Shown piece after piece: positions 1 to 14,330 of a stretch of DNA of 64,000 bases. How positions within the stretch are numbered: the first letter of the stretch is position 1; every line of letters starts with the position of its first letter. The notes under the pieces are model-generated. The model saw only the letters and a program-made list of their open reading frames with translations. It was not told where the DNA came from and did no database searches. This DNA comes from Chrysomallon squamiferum (lineage: Eukaryota; Mollusca; Gastropoda; Neomphalida; Peltospiridae). The DNA is taken from positions 5,167,443-5,231,442 of the forward strand of contig CM022672.1 of assembly GCA_012295275.1 (NCBI GenBank), given 5' to 3'. A program made the translations under genes and the position numbers.

Positions 1-68
1 ATGTGACTATATCTAATAACACTGAATCCATGGAGAAATCATTAAAGGATTAAATTAAGAACATCTAC

Positions 69-2060
69 CTTCACTACAGCTGAATATGTTGACTTCACTG
101 CTGGTGTATCCTGACAAGGGAAGAAACTCCTGTTCATCACAGCCTGCCCCTGTGTGTACAGAAATGGCAACTTCTTACCTGAAAATAAAACAATAAATAA
201 TTTTAAAAATAAACAAATGATAAGCTATTCAATAAACACAATATATTTCTACAAAATAAATTATATTATGAAAATTCAGAACAAAAAATCTAAACAGTTT
301 TTATTTCTGGGAAGTTTATTTCATAAAATGGTTGACATATTTTGTAACAAAAATGATCTCAATGCTGAATATTTTAATTAAAATTTACATAACTGATCAA
401 ATTTGAATTATATTTTTGATGCTGATACTAACAAGAGGTTTACCTAATCCAATCCACTACAGACATTCTGTGATCTCTCAGAACAGTTATTATTCTTAAC
501 CATGTTCAAGCAAACAAAATATCTGTGTGTAACCATGTTGACTATATTTTACCTGCAGTTTGTACGGGTTCAAGCCAGACCACACCTGGTCCACCTACAG
601 CAGTGAATTTTATCTCTAACACAAACTCATCTCCTTTGTTTTTGGGCTCTGAAAGCTGTAAAACATAAAGGATTAATCACAATACTATAAATTTAATGTT
701 AAAATCCTCTATTAGTTTCATGTTTTCTATTATTAATTTGTTTTCTTTCATTGATTTTATTTATTTATTTATTTATTAATTTTTGTTGTATAGGTTGTGG
801 CATGTTTTGCAGAAGGTGTATCAAATGTGATTACCTCAATATGCAAAGCTGATCCATAGCCTGTGAATGGTTTCACCTGAACTTTCAGAGATTTTCCAGT
901 TTTTTGGTCAGTAACTTCATGTATTTTCAAAGTTTCATGGACATCTAGTTTAACTTTGAATAAACAAAATTAATATGTATTTATGTACAATGGTGTTATT
1001 TTATTTTAAATAAATTATACTTGTTTTCTTTTCCAATTTTCACTGTTTTTTACTTTCTAAAAGCTGGTGTCATTATATATATTTAATTCAAGCAACAAAG
1101 ATTTTGTGTTTAAAAAATAAATAAATAAACATGAAGAAGTGAACATTTTCTTTTCTTATTTATTTCTAAGCTATTTATCATAGTTTTTCCTTATTAATGA
1201 AGTTAATTTCATTTTAAAAGTTATACTGTTGTATATCAATGGTATTGTTTTTCTGAAATCCATAACTGCCTGTATTTTCATTTCTGGGGAGGAGGGGAGC
1301 TGATTTTGCTTGTGTGTGTGTGATTTTCATAATGGAAAAATTACCACTGAAATAATTTTCAAAATGTTTTTGTTTTTAAAAGATTAAAACATAAATAATT
1401 ATTAAAACTTAAATTTAAAAATTAAATAAATATTGATTTGTAAACATAACAGAAATAATACTGTCATATTTTTTTAATTTTTAATTTTTTAATTTTTATT
1501 ATTTTTTTTTTTATTTTTTTTTTTTTTGACATTAAAGGATAGCTTAAATATAATAATGTTAAGTATTTTTTCTTCTTTTTTTTAAAGAAAAAAGAATAGA
1601 AAATGCAACTGTTAAAATTAATAAATTTTATGTTCCATGGCTTTTATACAATATAAAATAGACAATTACATGTATTCCCACCCATATTAGAAGGTATTTG
1701 TTTTACTTATTATTTTTACTCAATACAACTTTACATAATGAGCTATTCAGTATTTTAAAAAATTAAAAAATAATAATACACTTAATTGTCAGAATTAGCC
1801 GATAAAAACAATTTTACTTTGATTATGGTAATTAATTTTAATGAATAAAACACTACAAGGAAATATTTATATGCGTTACCTTCGGCAACGCCAGCTAAAA
1901 CTTTGAACGGCAGCACGGCAACCCCTTCAATTGACTTCTTCTCGAAATTTATATCAAGATCTAAATGATAATTTGTGACAACAATTTCTCTGAAATTTGA
2001 AACTGTGGCCACATCTTTCACATTATCTGAATGCAGAACCATCTTCGTGCAGTGCCACAC
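69..2060 (-). CDS. RNPEP: Aminopeptidase B-like M1 metallopeptidase, 5' portion (exons 1-4; gene continues past the left edge)
   Basis: Four coding exons on the minus strand, given as plus coordinates: exon 1 1880-2060, exon 2 835-953, exon 3 553-655, exon 4 69-178. All have AG/GT boundaries and the phases agree (1, 0, 1, 0). The N-terminus contains DVATVSNFREIVVTNYHLDL, close to the start of human aminopeptidase B (DVASASNFRA...HLHLDL). Exon 3 ends in GPGVVWLEPVQTAG and exon 4 reads KKLPFLYTQGQAVMNRSFFP followed by CQDTPAVK. These match the M1 N-terminal saddle and the GQA...FFPC.DTPAVK block of RNPEP and LTA4H. The family removes N-terminal Arg or Lys (aminopeptidase B) in the secretory pathway. 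The zinc motif HEXXH lies outside the window, so catalytic status cannot be judged. The start could be Met 2060 or Met 2042. RNPEPL1 or an LTA4H-like paralogue are alternatives, but the N-terminal block fits aminopeptidase B best. Confidence 0.85.
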
Positions 2061-2160
2061 AGTGCTGACTACTAAACTGTAGAACCGAAAGTGGGCGGGA
2101 ACTATGAATCACGTGGCTTACGATTTTATTCGAAGTTACTCGGAATATGTATTGCTCTTT
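2061..2160 (-). promoter_or_regulatory. Probable 5' UTR and promoter of the aminopeptidase B-like gene
   Basis: The 100 bases upstream of the first ATG are richer in G+C and CpG than the surrounding AT-rich DNA and contain a CACGTG E-box (in plus text, atcacgtggct near 2110). No TATA box is obvious. This is inference from position and composition. Confidence 0.35.
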
Positions 2161-4008
2161 CCGAAAAATGGTTATTTTTGTTATAATATATTTTTTAATT
2201 TTTATATTATTATTATTTACAAATTATTATTATTTTATATGTATTTTGAAATTGTATTATTATTATTATTTAATATCTAAACTTTGTTTTGTAAATCACG
2301 TATGCTGTACCGTTATCTCCTCATGACTTTGTAAGAAATTCTAATATTTACGTGCTTTCTTTATAAAAACAATTTATTCAGTGATTTTTTTTTTTTAACA
2401 AATGATTAAATTTGTAATTATTATTTAATTATTAGTTTTGTTTTAAATCATTTTACGGAATTTCATTTCTGTTATATTTCTTGGTAAAGGTGAATGTGTT
2501 TTTTATGGGGACTCAATCACTGTAGATTTTTGCTTTGCCCATATAATCGCCGTTTTTAATAATGAAGAAGTATTAAAATTTAAAATTTGCTATTTACTGC
2601 TGCAAGTACTACTAAATTTTATTTATTTATTTGATATCTATTTTTTTTGTCATACCTTAATAAAGATGGGATACTAATTTGTAAACAACAGCTTTCAAAT
2701 ACAAGAAAATTACTAGATTTATTTTTACTTTTTTATTTTCCACCAAAGTTATATTATTTTAACTAAAAGAAAATTCTGTGACATAAATCTTTAATGACAA
2801 TCATGGCTGAAAAAAAATGGGTTTGATGAAAACAAAACAGAAACACATTAAACATAATTGTTTATTTATGTGCCCTTATTAAATGTACATTAAGTAATTG
2901 TGAAACTCAGATATCAAGTAATAATAGTCAAGTTTCAATATACATATATTATCAAAGTTATAGAAATCACAGGACATTACTTTCAAACAAAATGTAAAGA
3001 AAACGTGTGTGTGTGTGTGTTTGGCAATATACTGTTTAACTTGACTGAAAGCCCTTCAGTTTAGGACCTGTTTTTTAGATTTTCTATTCATATTTCTGTA
3101 TCTTCTTCTGCATTACAGCCCTCACACCCAACAACACTGTGTTAAGCAAAACTTCATTTAACCATTATAATCCCCTTGATGTCAATACAAACATTCCAGT
3201 CTTAAGCTGACCTTTTGTTTAGTAATTATTCTTTTGACTGTAAAAACACCCCTTGAATACAGGTCTATAATGGAGTCCCAGTAATTATCCTTTTGATTCT
3301 AAAAAAAAAAAAACCCACCCTGAATACCAGTCTATGATGCCAATTCTCTGTTTGGCACCATCATTATTAACACTGATTAATTATTGGCAATGTAAATGTT
3401 TGGGTTCCAGCAAAATTCATGACAGAAAAAAAATAAAAATAAAAATACACTACCAAATGTCATTAATTTGACATTCAAAAGTCATCTCATAAAATGTGTT
3501 TTGTTAAGAAGCTGAAAGAATCTTTGCTATAACACCAGCTCACCATGAAACCAAAATTACTTTCCTACAGACACGGACATTAACATCTGGTTGTACTGTA
3601 CTGTCAGTCACCATGTTTTTTCTTATTAATTAAAACCAGACGTCATTATTTTTACATTCACTATCCAAACACAAAACTGTTACCTGTTATAAATTAAAGC
3701 ACATTCAGTGTAATACAAACTTCCAAATTATATACAAAAGTGGATGTTAAAACAAGGTTAGATTGTATTTTCAAGTTGACATTTCTATTTCATTGCTGAC
3801 AAAATTTAATATTAACTCAAATTAATCAGCTTTATTACAAGCTCTATATATTTAAGAAACAGAAAAATCATAAAGAACATATATATATATATATACATAT
3901 ATAATACATATAATATTTTATTAAAACACTAGTCTCTGACATAAATTTTGATTTTTTAAAAAACATATATTTCTTTAACATTAAATAATGGAATGTGTTG
4001 AAATTAGA
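2161..4008. other. Intergenic spacer between DPP7 3' end and the aminopeptidase B-like promoter
   Basis: AT-rich spacer with no supported coding exon. It holds a short (GT)n near 3006, an approximate tandem duplication at about 3220-3340, oligo-A/T runs, and the likely 3' UTR of DPP7 from 4008 leftwards. The two flanking genes are in the same orientation. Confidence 0.6.
3917..3922 (-). terminator. Candidate poly(A) signal of DPP7
   Basis: The minus strand reads AATAAA about 90 bases downstream of the DPP7 stop codon (4009-4011). Spacing and strand fit a 3' UTR end, but other AATAAA strings are common in this AT-rich sequence. Confidence 0.4.
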
Positions 4009-4533
4009 TCACTTGGATGCACTGATCCACTTTTTGATGTAGAATTTCTCAATTTCCCGAGCTTGAATTACTCCTGGTGGATCTGCTGGATTGTGATGTC
4101 TGAAATGACAGAGTAAATAAATTAATGAATATTTATGAACCAACCTTCTTTCTTTATTTGTTATTTACTTATTTGTTGAATGTTGTGTCTTTCTTTATAT
4201 ATTTGTTTATTTATTTGTTAAAAACATTACTGATGTTTTCTTTATTTATTAGTTTTTTTTTTATTTCTTATTTATTTATTTAATTACAGACACAGTGGTG
4301 AATTTTACTGCTTTTCATTTGTGACATTATAAGAATATTCTCTAGAAAATGTGTTCTTTTCTCAGTCAGAAAAGTTTAGGTGTACAATAAAAACCATACA
4401 TTAAAACCCAAAAGATTATTCATATTTAAAAAATATATATAACATCCAAAAACAAATATATGTGAGAATAAGTTATATTATTAAATAAAAATAATTTCAG
4501 TTATTTAAATAATGATGATGGTGATGTCAATGA

Positions 4534-4600
<67 letters not shown>

Positions 4601-7600
4601 AATAAAATAAAATAAACAAATAAATATTATTTGATACAGCAATTTTCCATGTTTCTATTTTAAAAAACCTCAACAACAACAACAACAAACGTGCTACAAC
4701 ATATTACTAATATTAAAAAGTGTAAGATCAGACCTCAATCAAAATTAAATTAAATAAACTGTATCACTGAACATACACAGTGAAATACCATGGTTATAAC
4801 AGAAGAAATTATTTACTAATAAAGAATATTTTATTTTATAATAGTCTAGAAAAATATTTAACATTATTATAAATTAACCAGTTACAAGAATCGGGTACAA
4901 AAAATATTTTTACCTGAGATCCAAATGATGAGCTCCTCCTTTTATTAAAATATTCACCACAGTATCTGATATATTTTGATTTACCTGTATAAAATAACAA
5001 CAACAACAACAACAACAATAATAATAATAATAAAAAAACAATAAGAATAATAATAATAAAATAACAATAAGAATAATAATAATAATTAAATATATAAATA
5101 AAAATAAAAAATATTATTACACAAATACACACACACAAACATTCATTTCCAAAATATGTATTCATTTGGAAATACATATAAAATATTTAAAAATATTATC
5201 CATTTTGCCATATCTTTGAACAGAAACTTTAGAAACTTTAAAAACTATGCATATAAATTATTTTAAAAAAAAGAAAAGAAACAAAAAGCAAATAAATAAA
5301 TTTTAAATTATATAGAATTGTTTTTTTACAAATACTAATTTATAAATTTTATAAATGTACGTACCCCACCCCCTCGCCAAGGATCAAGGTCACCGTTAGA
5401 GAAGACCAGATTACTGGCACTCTTGATATCTGAACACATGCAGAACATTTAAATCAGTTATATTTTACAGTTTAAAACCAGATTAAGTGTATAAGTAATT
5501 AGATAATAATAAGACTTACAATTTTTGCATTATACCAAATATAAAATTGAAGTTAGTAGTTTCACTAATAATTTAATTAAAAATATATAATTAATTTTAA
5601 ACGGAAAAAAAAAAAAAATCATTATCTATACACTATATTTCTTGATATGAATTTTATATTTTTTATATTAATAAACTGATTTTGACAAAAATACAAAAAA
5701 CAATTTATCTTGAAATTTAAATACATATCTATACAGAAAAAAATCAAAATCGCAAAAACCAGTTAATTTTAAAATAATATTAAACTTCAAGAAATTCTTC
5801 ACCTTACAATTATCTTAAATACATTTCTAAATAGATGTGTCGCAGTATTTACTTTGTCCCCAAAACTGTATCTTCGCCCAATCAACACGTTGTGCAATTC
5901 CCCATGTTTTTCTGCAATATTCACTTCTCATATCTTGTGTCCACGGCAACACGGGAAACATATCTCTCACATTGTTAGTTCCTTCAGGCAGAAGAATTTC
6001 TGTGCAAGCCTGGAATATATTGAAAAAGAATTTTGTTTTAAAGATTGTATTAAATACACAATTTTACATGTTTCACAATCCCATACAAAAAGCCAAAGAA
6101 ATCTTCTAATAAGATTATTTGCGTACCTGAAAGTCCCAAGCTTTTGCACTGGATCCAAGTCCACATCCAGTTGGATCTGCACATTCTACAAATTCTTTGT
6201 CAATGTCAAAACAGGAAAGAGTTCCTTTTGTTCCGTTGTAGTACAGACCAGAAGCTTGAGCGAGTCCTCTGATGACATTGTGTGATGTCATCATCATTTT
6301 ACAAGCAACCTGAAAACAAGAGGATGTCCTTAGTAACTTTTTGAAGGTGATTTTTATAAAACAGTTTATAATAGACACATTTTATTTTATGTTTTTTTGT
6401 TTGAGTACATTCGTAACATTTGTCTTGCATATTAAATCTTAAAACATTATAAAAATATAACATTTGAATTTTTTTTTTTTTTTTAAAGATTATCACTGTT
6501 CTTGTTAGATTTGTGTAAAAAAAAGAAGAAAAAAGGTAACTAATTCAATGATTATTTTTTATTTACAGTGACAGGATTAGCAGGTAAACTGAACAGTGAG
6601 ACTGTGTATGGTTAGTTGAATACTGCTATGCTATCCTAACCATTGAGCCAGAGCCTGATCTTCTCTTTTACTTACAGAGACAGGATTAGCAGGTAAACTG
6701 AACAGTGAGTTGAATATTGCTATGCTATTCTAACCATTGAGCCACGACAGTTTTACTTACAGTGACAGGATTAGCAGGTAAACTGAATACTGGGTATGGG
6801 TAGTCAAACATTGCCACACTGGTGAAACTGTTGCGAATCCAGCCTAGGAGATGTTTGTATTGAGAATGTGAAGTGAGAGGCTTACACAGTCTGAATATTT
6901 GTGACAGTCTGTGTAATCCTATAAAAAAACAAAAAAAAAAAAAAAAAAAAGAAAACTCAACAGGTAAACAACAGCCTGTCTTAAGAAATTGATATTAAAA
7001 ATATAGCAGGAACAGAGAGCATCTTTTAATATTTATATTAAAAATGAGAATCCATTAGTAAATTGATATTAAAAATGTAACAGTAACAACCAAAAACTAT
7101 CATTTATTTGAAATTTTTATAAAATGTCATATTTTAAAAGAGAAAAAAACAAACAAAAAAAGTTTTTTGTATTTTTGTTGAAAGTTTTTTTTAAATAAAT
7201 GTTTATTTGTAGAGAACTATTGAAGAGAAATAAAACTGTTTCTGAATATATTTTACGGATAAGTTTAAAATAAAAATGGTAAACTATGGTAATTTTATTA
7301 ATTGTTTTATATTTTTATTTATTTACTTTAAATGCTGAGAAATTAAATACAAATAAAAAAGTTATTTGTGTAACTTATATGAATTTGTCTGAATTTTCTA
7401 TTTGTTTAATGAGATTCATTTTAAAACTTAGTGACACAAAACTCTATCCTTTTACAGACTTTTTTTTTGAATAAACAGTATCATGACCTTCACCTTTTTC
7501 TCCCTGAGAAGCAAGACTGTACATTTTCTGAAATGCTGCTCGGACACTGTTTTCACACTCGGGATTCACGTTTCTGAAATCCTGAAAAAACACTTTAAAT

Positions 7601-10600
7601 AAAACAATATGAAGTAGATTTCTGAATTTACTTTTAGCTGTAAAAGTTGGTTAGTGGCATTATAAATTATTATAAAGCTCATAATAATATTAAATTATGA
7701 CAGAATATTACACGTCATTTAAACAAATTTTAAAGAGAAAAAAAAAAAAAAAAAGAACCACCAAAAAACAACGCTTTGTTTTGAACTCCTGCTACTAATA
7801 GTTTCTTTGGAATTAGAATGACAATTCTAAATTTATTTTGCAATAAAATCAGTTTCCTTGTATTTGTTAAATTATACTTATTAACCCATTTGTATTAAAA
7901 TTCATAGAAAAAATGCATCAAGTTAAGCTAATCATTGAATAATCCAACCATAACAAATATTTCTATGACATGGTCTTCAAAAATAGGATAGACTGTCAGT
8001 GCATAAAAAGTGACATCACTTAAAATAGATCTTGGTGCATTCAAGAGGTTTAATAAACAGTTTCAAGTGTTAGTTTTGCTAAAACATTTTTTCCCACTAA
8101 CTCATCTGCATTACTGCTTTGAAGTTGGAATTTCTGTCAGTGTTTTGATCCATATTAAATAATGGAGCATTAGCTGAAGTGCACTCAAGTGTCTTATTTA
8201 ATAGAGACTATTTAATTAAAACATGTTCTAACACTACTTACTCACCTGGGTTACGGCTTTGAAGAAGAAACTTCTGTCAAAGCTTGGATCCAACATAAAG
8301 ATCGGGGCACTGGCAGCAATTCCGCCATTAATGATATTTGGATATTTGAACCTCATGAAAGCTGTCAGCATTCCTCCGTAACTAAATCATAAATAAAATT
8401 TTGATTAAAAAAAAAAAATTAAAAATAAAAATAAATAAATGAATAATAATAATAATAACAATAATATTAATAATAATAATCATGTTGCTGTGTAATGAAA
8501 ATGAAAAAAAAATGATTTGCTATTAAGGGGAAATAATTTTTACAGTACTGTAATAAATATCTGAAAAAATTTAGAAATGAAGTAAATTTTAATAAATATT
8601 TAGGAAATGCATTTACATTCTGATGTCATTCATTTTATTATTTATGCAAAATAGGCATTAATGAATAACAAATCCAAACTAAAAATAATATTTTCTGAAA
8701 TTTTTTAATTTTAATTTAATCTTCCTGTAATTCAAATGTAACAAATTAACTTAACCTTCACATGTAATTCAAATATAATAAATTCATTCAACTTAATCTT
8801 CTTACAGTTCCAGTATAACAAATTCATTTTGATTTAATTATTCTTTAATTCAAGTTTGACAAATGAATCAATCAAATTCAACCATCCTACAATTTTTCTA
8901 AAACAATAAAATCTATTTATGTGGCATATACTGACTGACCTGCCACCGAATGCAATAACTGGAGATTTTGTGGCATTCAGCTGAGTCTTTAGTTCTGTGA
9001 CAAGAACAGCAAAGTCTGCCAGGGCCTGTTCCACAGTCAGCAAACCTATGTAGGGAGGTTTGAAACTGTCATCCCCCGCTGGCAGAGACTTTCCATAGAA
9101 CCGCTGAAATGTTGGTTAATATCTTTATTAACATTTTTAACAAATGAATAGCAATTCTGTGTATACCTTATCAAGTTTAAGTTTCATCATTTCACAGTAA
9201 TTTTTGACGGTTTTGTTATTTTAAAATGTTTTAGTGAAAAATAATTCCAAATTTACTGAAATCAAATATATTATTTAAAAAAATGTTTAATTATTATAAT
9301 ATATTCAATTTTTCTGAAGAACAAAAAATTAATTTTTTATCAGTCATTATTATTTATTATTTTTCATTCATTTGTATTTTGATTTTTACGTTGTTTTTGT
9401 TGTTGTTGTTGTTGTTGTTGTTGATGTTGCTGTTGTTGAATAAAGACCTTGAAATCAAAGAATCTATTTTTAGCTGAATTGTATGTTAAAACTGTGTAAC
9501 ATAAACAATCTATCTACATACAGTTCACATTTAGAAGTTAATGTCAGTTTTAAATCATTGTGCATACTGACATTTAGTAACTGAATGCTTCTGATAACCT
9601 TTGGATTACAAAGTTGTTCTAGATGTTTTATGCCTTCTTGCAGTTTAAAAAAATACTTAAATTGTTTCAATTCAAATAAACCTTTTTTCTTCTTCATTGT
9701 TAACTGTTGAGATTTTAAATACTATGGTATCAAATTAGGCTAATTATAATCAAATTCAAGTGACCCCAGTAAATCTGAGCAACCATGAATAATCATTTCA
9801 GTGAGCCAAAACAGTCATGGATATTCATTTCTGTGAAAACAAAGGTCAATTTTGGTCAAAATCTTAAAGTCAAGAATATTCATTCTCAATAAACACAAAC
9901 AGCTATGAGTATACATCTTGGCGAATTCAAATAGTGATGAATATTCATGTTTGCAAAACCAAAACAATCATGAATACTCAGTAAAACCAAGAAGTAATAA
10001 ATTTTCATTTCAGTGAACCCTAACAGCCATGAATATTCATGTCATTGAATCCAGAAAATGGATATTCATTTCAAGCGAACTCAAAGCAGATGAATATTCA
10101 TTTTTCTGAATCCTAAGAAAAATGAAAATTCATATGAGTAAATACTAATAGTCATTTATGTGCTATGAATATTTGTGTCTGAAAATTCATTTGATAAGCA
10201 TCATGTCATAAGACTCAGTGACCATCACCAAATTAACAGCTGACAGACCCAGGATCAAATATCTGTACTGGCTCATGTGAAGTGTTGAAGAAATGTAGAA
10301 CTTCTCTTCAAACACTTTAATACAGTTGTACAGAGAAACAACCAAGGTGTAGGTGATTGAACCAGCAGTACACTTCAATATGGTTGACTGGCAGAGTAAT
10401 GACACATGCTGATTATATATCACTAAATATATTGATATATGATACATTTGTCACAATATCATGATATATATTAGTATATGTTGTTATATGGTGTTTCAGT
10501 TAAAAGCTGATATTTTTAATCTTTGTCAGTAAATTCTGATATATTTAATATATATCACAATATGCTGATACATGGTGTATTGATTACATGCTTGTATTCT

Positions 10601-10816
10601 CAGTATGTATCACTTCAAACATGATACAATATATTAGTACACAGTGATATATTCAATATGTATCACTGCATGCTGATTTATGGTATATTAGTACATAATC
10701 AAATGTTTAATATATATCACTGTTTGCTGACCTATTTAATTATTTAACAAATCACTATATGCTGATATATGATATATTAGTATAAGCTAATATATTTAAT
10801 GTCACCTAATGCTTAC

Positions 10817-10854
<38 letters not shown>

Positions 10855-13188
10855 GTATGCTAATACAAACTCTTATGTATTAGTACATGCTCTTACAGTT
10901 AATATATATCACAATATGCTGATATACTAAATACTGGTACAGGCTGACATATGTGTAGCATCACCATCTGTTATCTGTACATTATATAAAGTATTCTTCA
11001 TTAAAAGGTTTAGTCACTATTTATTTTTCTCTTCCAAAGTATCAATTACTGCAACAAATTCAGTTTAGCCAGAACACAAGACTGCTTGAAAATATGTCAA
11101 CATTGATAAACATTAAGAAATAAATATGCACAGACATAAACATGTGGTTACATACGCATGCATGTAAGCATGTAATTACATAGCATGCAAACCACACAAA
11201 TGTGAATGTCTGCTTTGTTTCTCTTTGTTGGCTGAGATTTGTTTTGGGTTTTTTTGTGATCAAGTTGCTGCTGTAACCACCTGCACACAATTATACATGT
11301 ACACACACACACACACAAGTAAGTAGAGTCTGTGCTTAGTGTACACACATATACACACAAGTAAGTAGAGTCTGTGCTTAGTGTACACACACACACACAC
11401 AAGTAAGTAGAGTCTGTGCTTAGTGTACACACATATACACACACAAGTAAGTAGAGTCTGTGCTTAGTGTACACACATACACACACACAAGTAGAGTCTA
11501 GAGTCACACACACACAAGTAAGTAGACACACACACACACACAAGTAAGTAGAGTCTGTGCTTAGTGTACACACACACACACACACACAAGTAAGTAGAGT
11601 CTGTGCTTAGTGTACACACACACACACACAAGTAAGTAGAGTCTGTGCTTAGTGTACACACATACACACACAAGTAAGTAGAGTCTGTGCTTAGTGTACA
11701 CACATACACACACAAGTAAGTAGAGTCTGTGCTTAGTGTACACACATACACACACAAGTAAGTAGAGTCTGTGTACACACACACACACAAGTAAGTAGAG
11801 TCTGTGCTTAGTGTACACACATACACACACAAGTAAGTAGAGTCTGTGCTTAGTGTACACACACACACACACAGTCTGTCTAGTGTACACACACACACAC
11901 AAGTAAGTAGAGTCTATGTACACACATACACACACAAGTAAGTAGAGTCTATGTACACACATATACACACAAGTAAGTAGAGTCTATGTACACACATACA
12001 CACACAAGTAAGTAGAGTCTGTGCTTAGTGTACACACATATACACACAAGTAAGTAGAGTCTATGTACACACACATACACACACAAGTAAGTAGAGTCTA
12101 TGTACACACACACACACACAAGTAAGTAGAGTCTGTGCTTAGTGTACACACATACACACACAAGTAAGTAGAGTCTATGTACACACATACACACACAAGT
12201 AAGTAGAGTCTATGTACACACACACACACACAAGTAAGTAGAGTCTGTGCTTAGTGTACACACATACACACACAAGTAAGTAGAGTCTGTGCTTAGTGTA
12301 CACACATACACACACAAGTAAGTAGAGTCTGTGCTTAGTGTACACACATACACACACAAGTAAGTAGAGTCTATGTACACACACACACACACAAGTAAGT
12401 AGAGTCTGTGCTTAGTGTACACACATACACACACAAGTAAGTAGAGTCTGTGCTTAGTGTACACACATACACACAAGTAAGTAGAGTCTATGTACACACA
12501 TATACACACAAGTAAGTAGAGTCTGTGCTTAGTGTACACACACACACACACAAGTAAGTAGAGTCTGTGCTTAGTGTACACACATACACACACAAGTAAG
12601 TAGAGTCTATGTACACACATACACACACAACAAGTAGAGTCTGTGTCTGTGCTTAGAGTCTGTGTACACACACACACACACACAAGTAAGTAGAGTCTGT
12701 GTACACACACACACACAAAGTAAGTAGAGTACACACACACACACACACACACAAGTAGAGTCTATGTACACACATATACACACAAGTAAGTAGAGTCTGT
12801 GCTTAGTGTACACACACACACACATACACAAGTAAGTAGAGTCTGTGTACACACACACACACAAGTAAGTAGAGTCTGTGCTTAGTGTACACACATACAC
12901 ACACAAGTAAGTAGAGTCTATGTACACACATATACACACAAGTAAGTAGAGTCTGTGCTTAGTGTACACACATACACACACAAGTAAGTAGAGTCTATGT
13001 ACACACATATACACACAAGTAAGTAGAGTCTGTGCTTAGTGTACACACATACATACACGTTGTCTTGTTTGTTGTTGTTGTGCTGGAGTATTAGTGTGTG
13101 TATGAAACAACTACTGCTACTTTTTGTCTTGAACACGTACTACATGTTTTTGCTTTTTGATATCTAGCTACATGTTTCTATATGTACA

Positions 13189-13219
<31 letters not shown>

Positions 13220-13442
13220 GGTGTGTATTATATTTGTACATGCTGATATTAATCACCATGTTTGTGTGTGTGTGTGCATGTGTGTGTAAATATGTGCTTC
13301 TGTGCATAAATATATATATAAATGTTTATCCTTATGTGCATAAATCCTTAAATATATATACACATGCACAACATTTATGTGCACACATGCACACACACAT
13401 GTACACACATACATGCACACACACACACAAACACACACACAT

Positions 13443-13479
<37 letters not shown>

Positions 13480-14247
13480 TAAACAAACATTTGTTGTGGA
13501 GTTACTTCAAGAAATGTTGTTATTTTCATCAGGTGTTACAGCTAAAGCTATTTATTATCTTTCCTTTTTCAATACACACAATTCAATCTATTTCTGCTTA
13601 TCTCAAAAGGTAATCTGAAATACCACCCTCAGCGCAAGGACAGGTGTCTGCTGACATTTTCCCAACACGTGTAGAAAACATGTAGAGAAACAGCAGAGAA
13701 AGCTTCTGGCAAAGCAACAAAATGACGACGTTAAGATCAGCATTAATCACTAACAGTATTCTGATGTGTCAGAAATAACAATGCAATGGCATCATTCTAA
13801 CTTTGTCTGTTTTTTCATGGTATTTTTAAAAAATTTTTTTTTTTTTTTTTTTTTTTTTTCCTGTTTCGTGCAATATAAGCTCTTTGATAAATACATGTCT
13901 GAGGTGTTGCTGGCCACAGGATCAATCCTGCATGGGTAGTTTTTGTTTTGGTTGTGTTAGACAATGATTCATGCATGCCATACACACAAACCAGAATTTC
14001 ACCAGAGACTGATGTCAAAAAGCGAATTCCCCGGCGAGTACATTTAACTGTTTCATTATTTTAGATATTTATTGATCATTAGTCGCAGTTGTCTCCCATT
14101 TATGTCAGACAGTTCTTCATCATTAGAGTAGTAAAGGTTATAAAAATATTGTTTTTATACATAATAGATTTATATAGATTCATGGATATATATATATATA
14201 TATATAAATAAATAGATAGATAGATAGATACATAGATACATAGATAC

Positions 14248-14330
<83 letters not shown>

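Noticed and set aside
4836-5177. Open frame on the minus strand with long Leu/Tyr runs
   Set aside because: Made by the AAT/CAA microsatellite; it overlaps the true DPP7 exon 10 only by chance.
5837-6285. Plus-strand frames over DPP7 exons 7 and 8
   Set aside because: They are antisense shadows of exons that match DPP7 on the minus strand.
11299-13058. CRISPR-like array
   Set aside because: Units are contiguous minisatellite copies with CA-length variation, with no unique spacers, in an animal intron.
11148-13136. Long minus-strand frames with STDSTYLCVCVCT repeats as a secreted Cys-rich repeat protein
   Set aside because: They are translations of the 35-45-bp minisatellite. Three overlapping frames give the same look, and no signal peptide or non-repeat domain exists.
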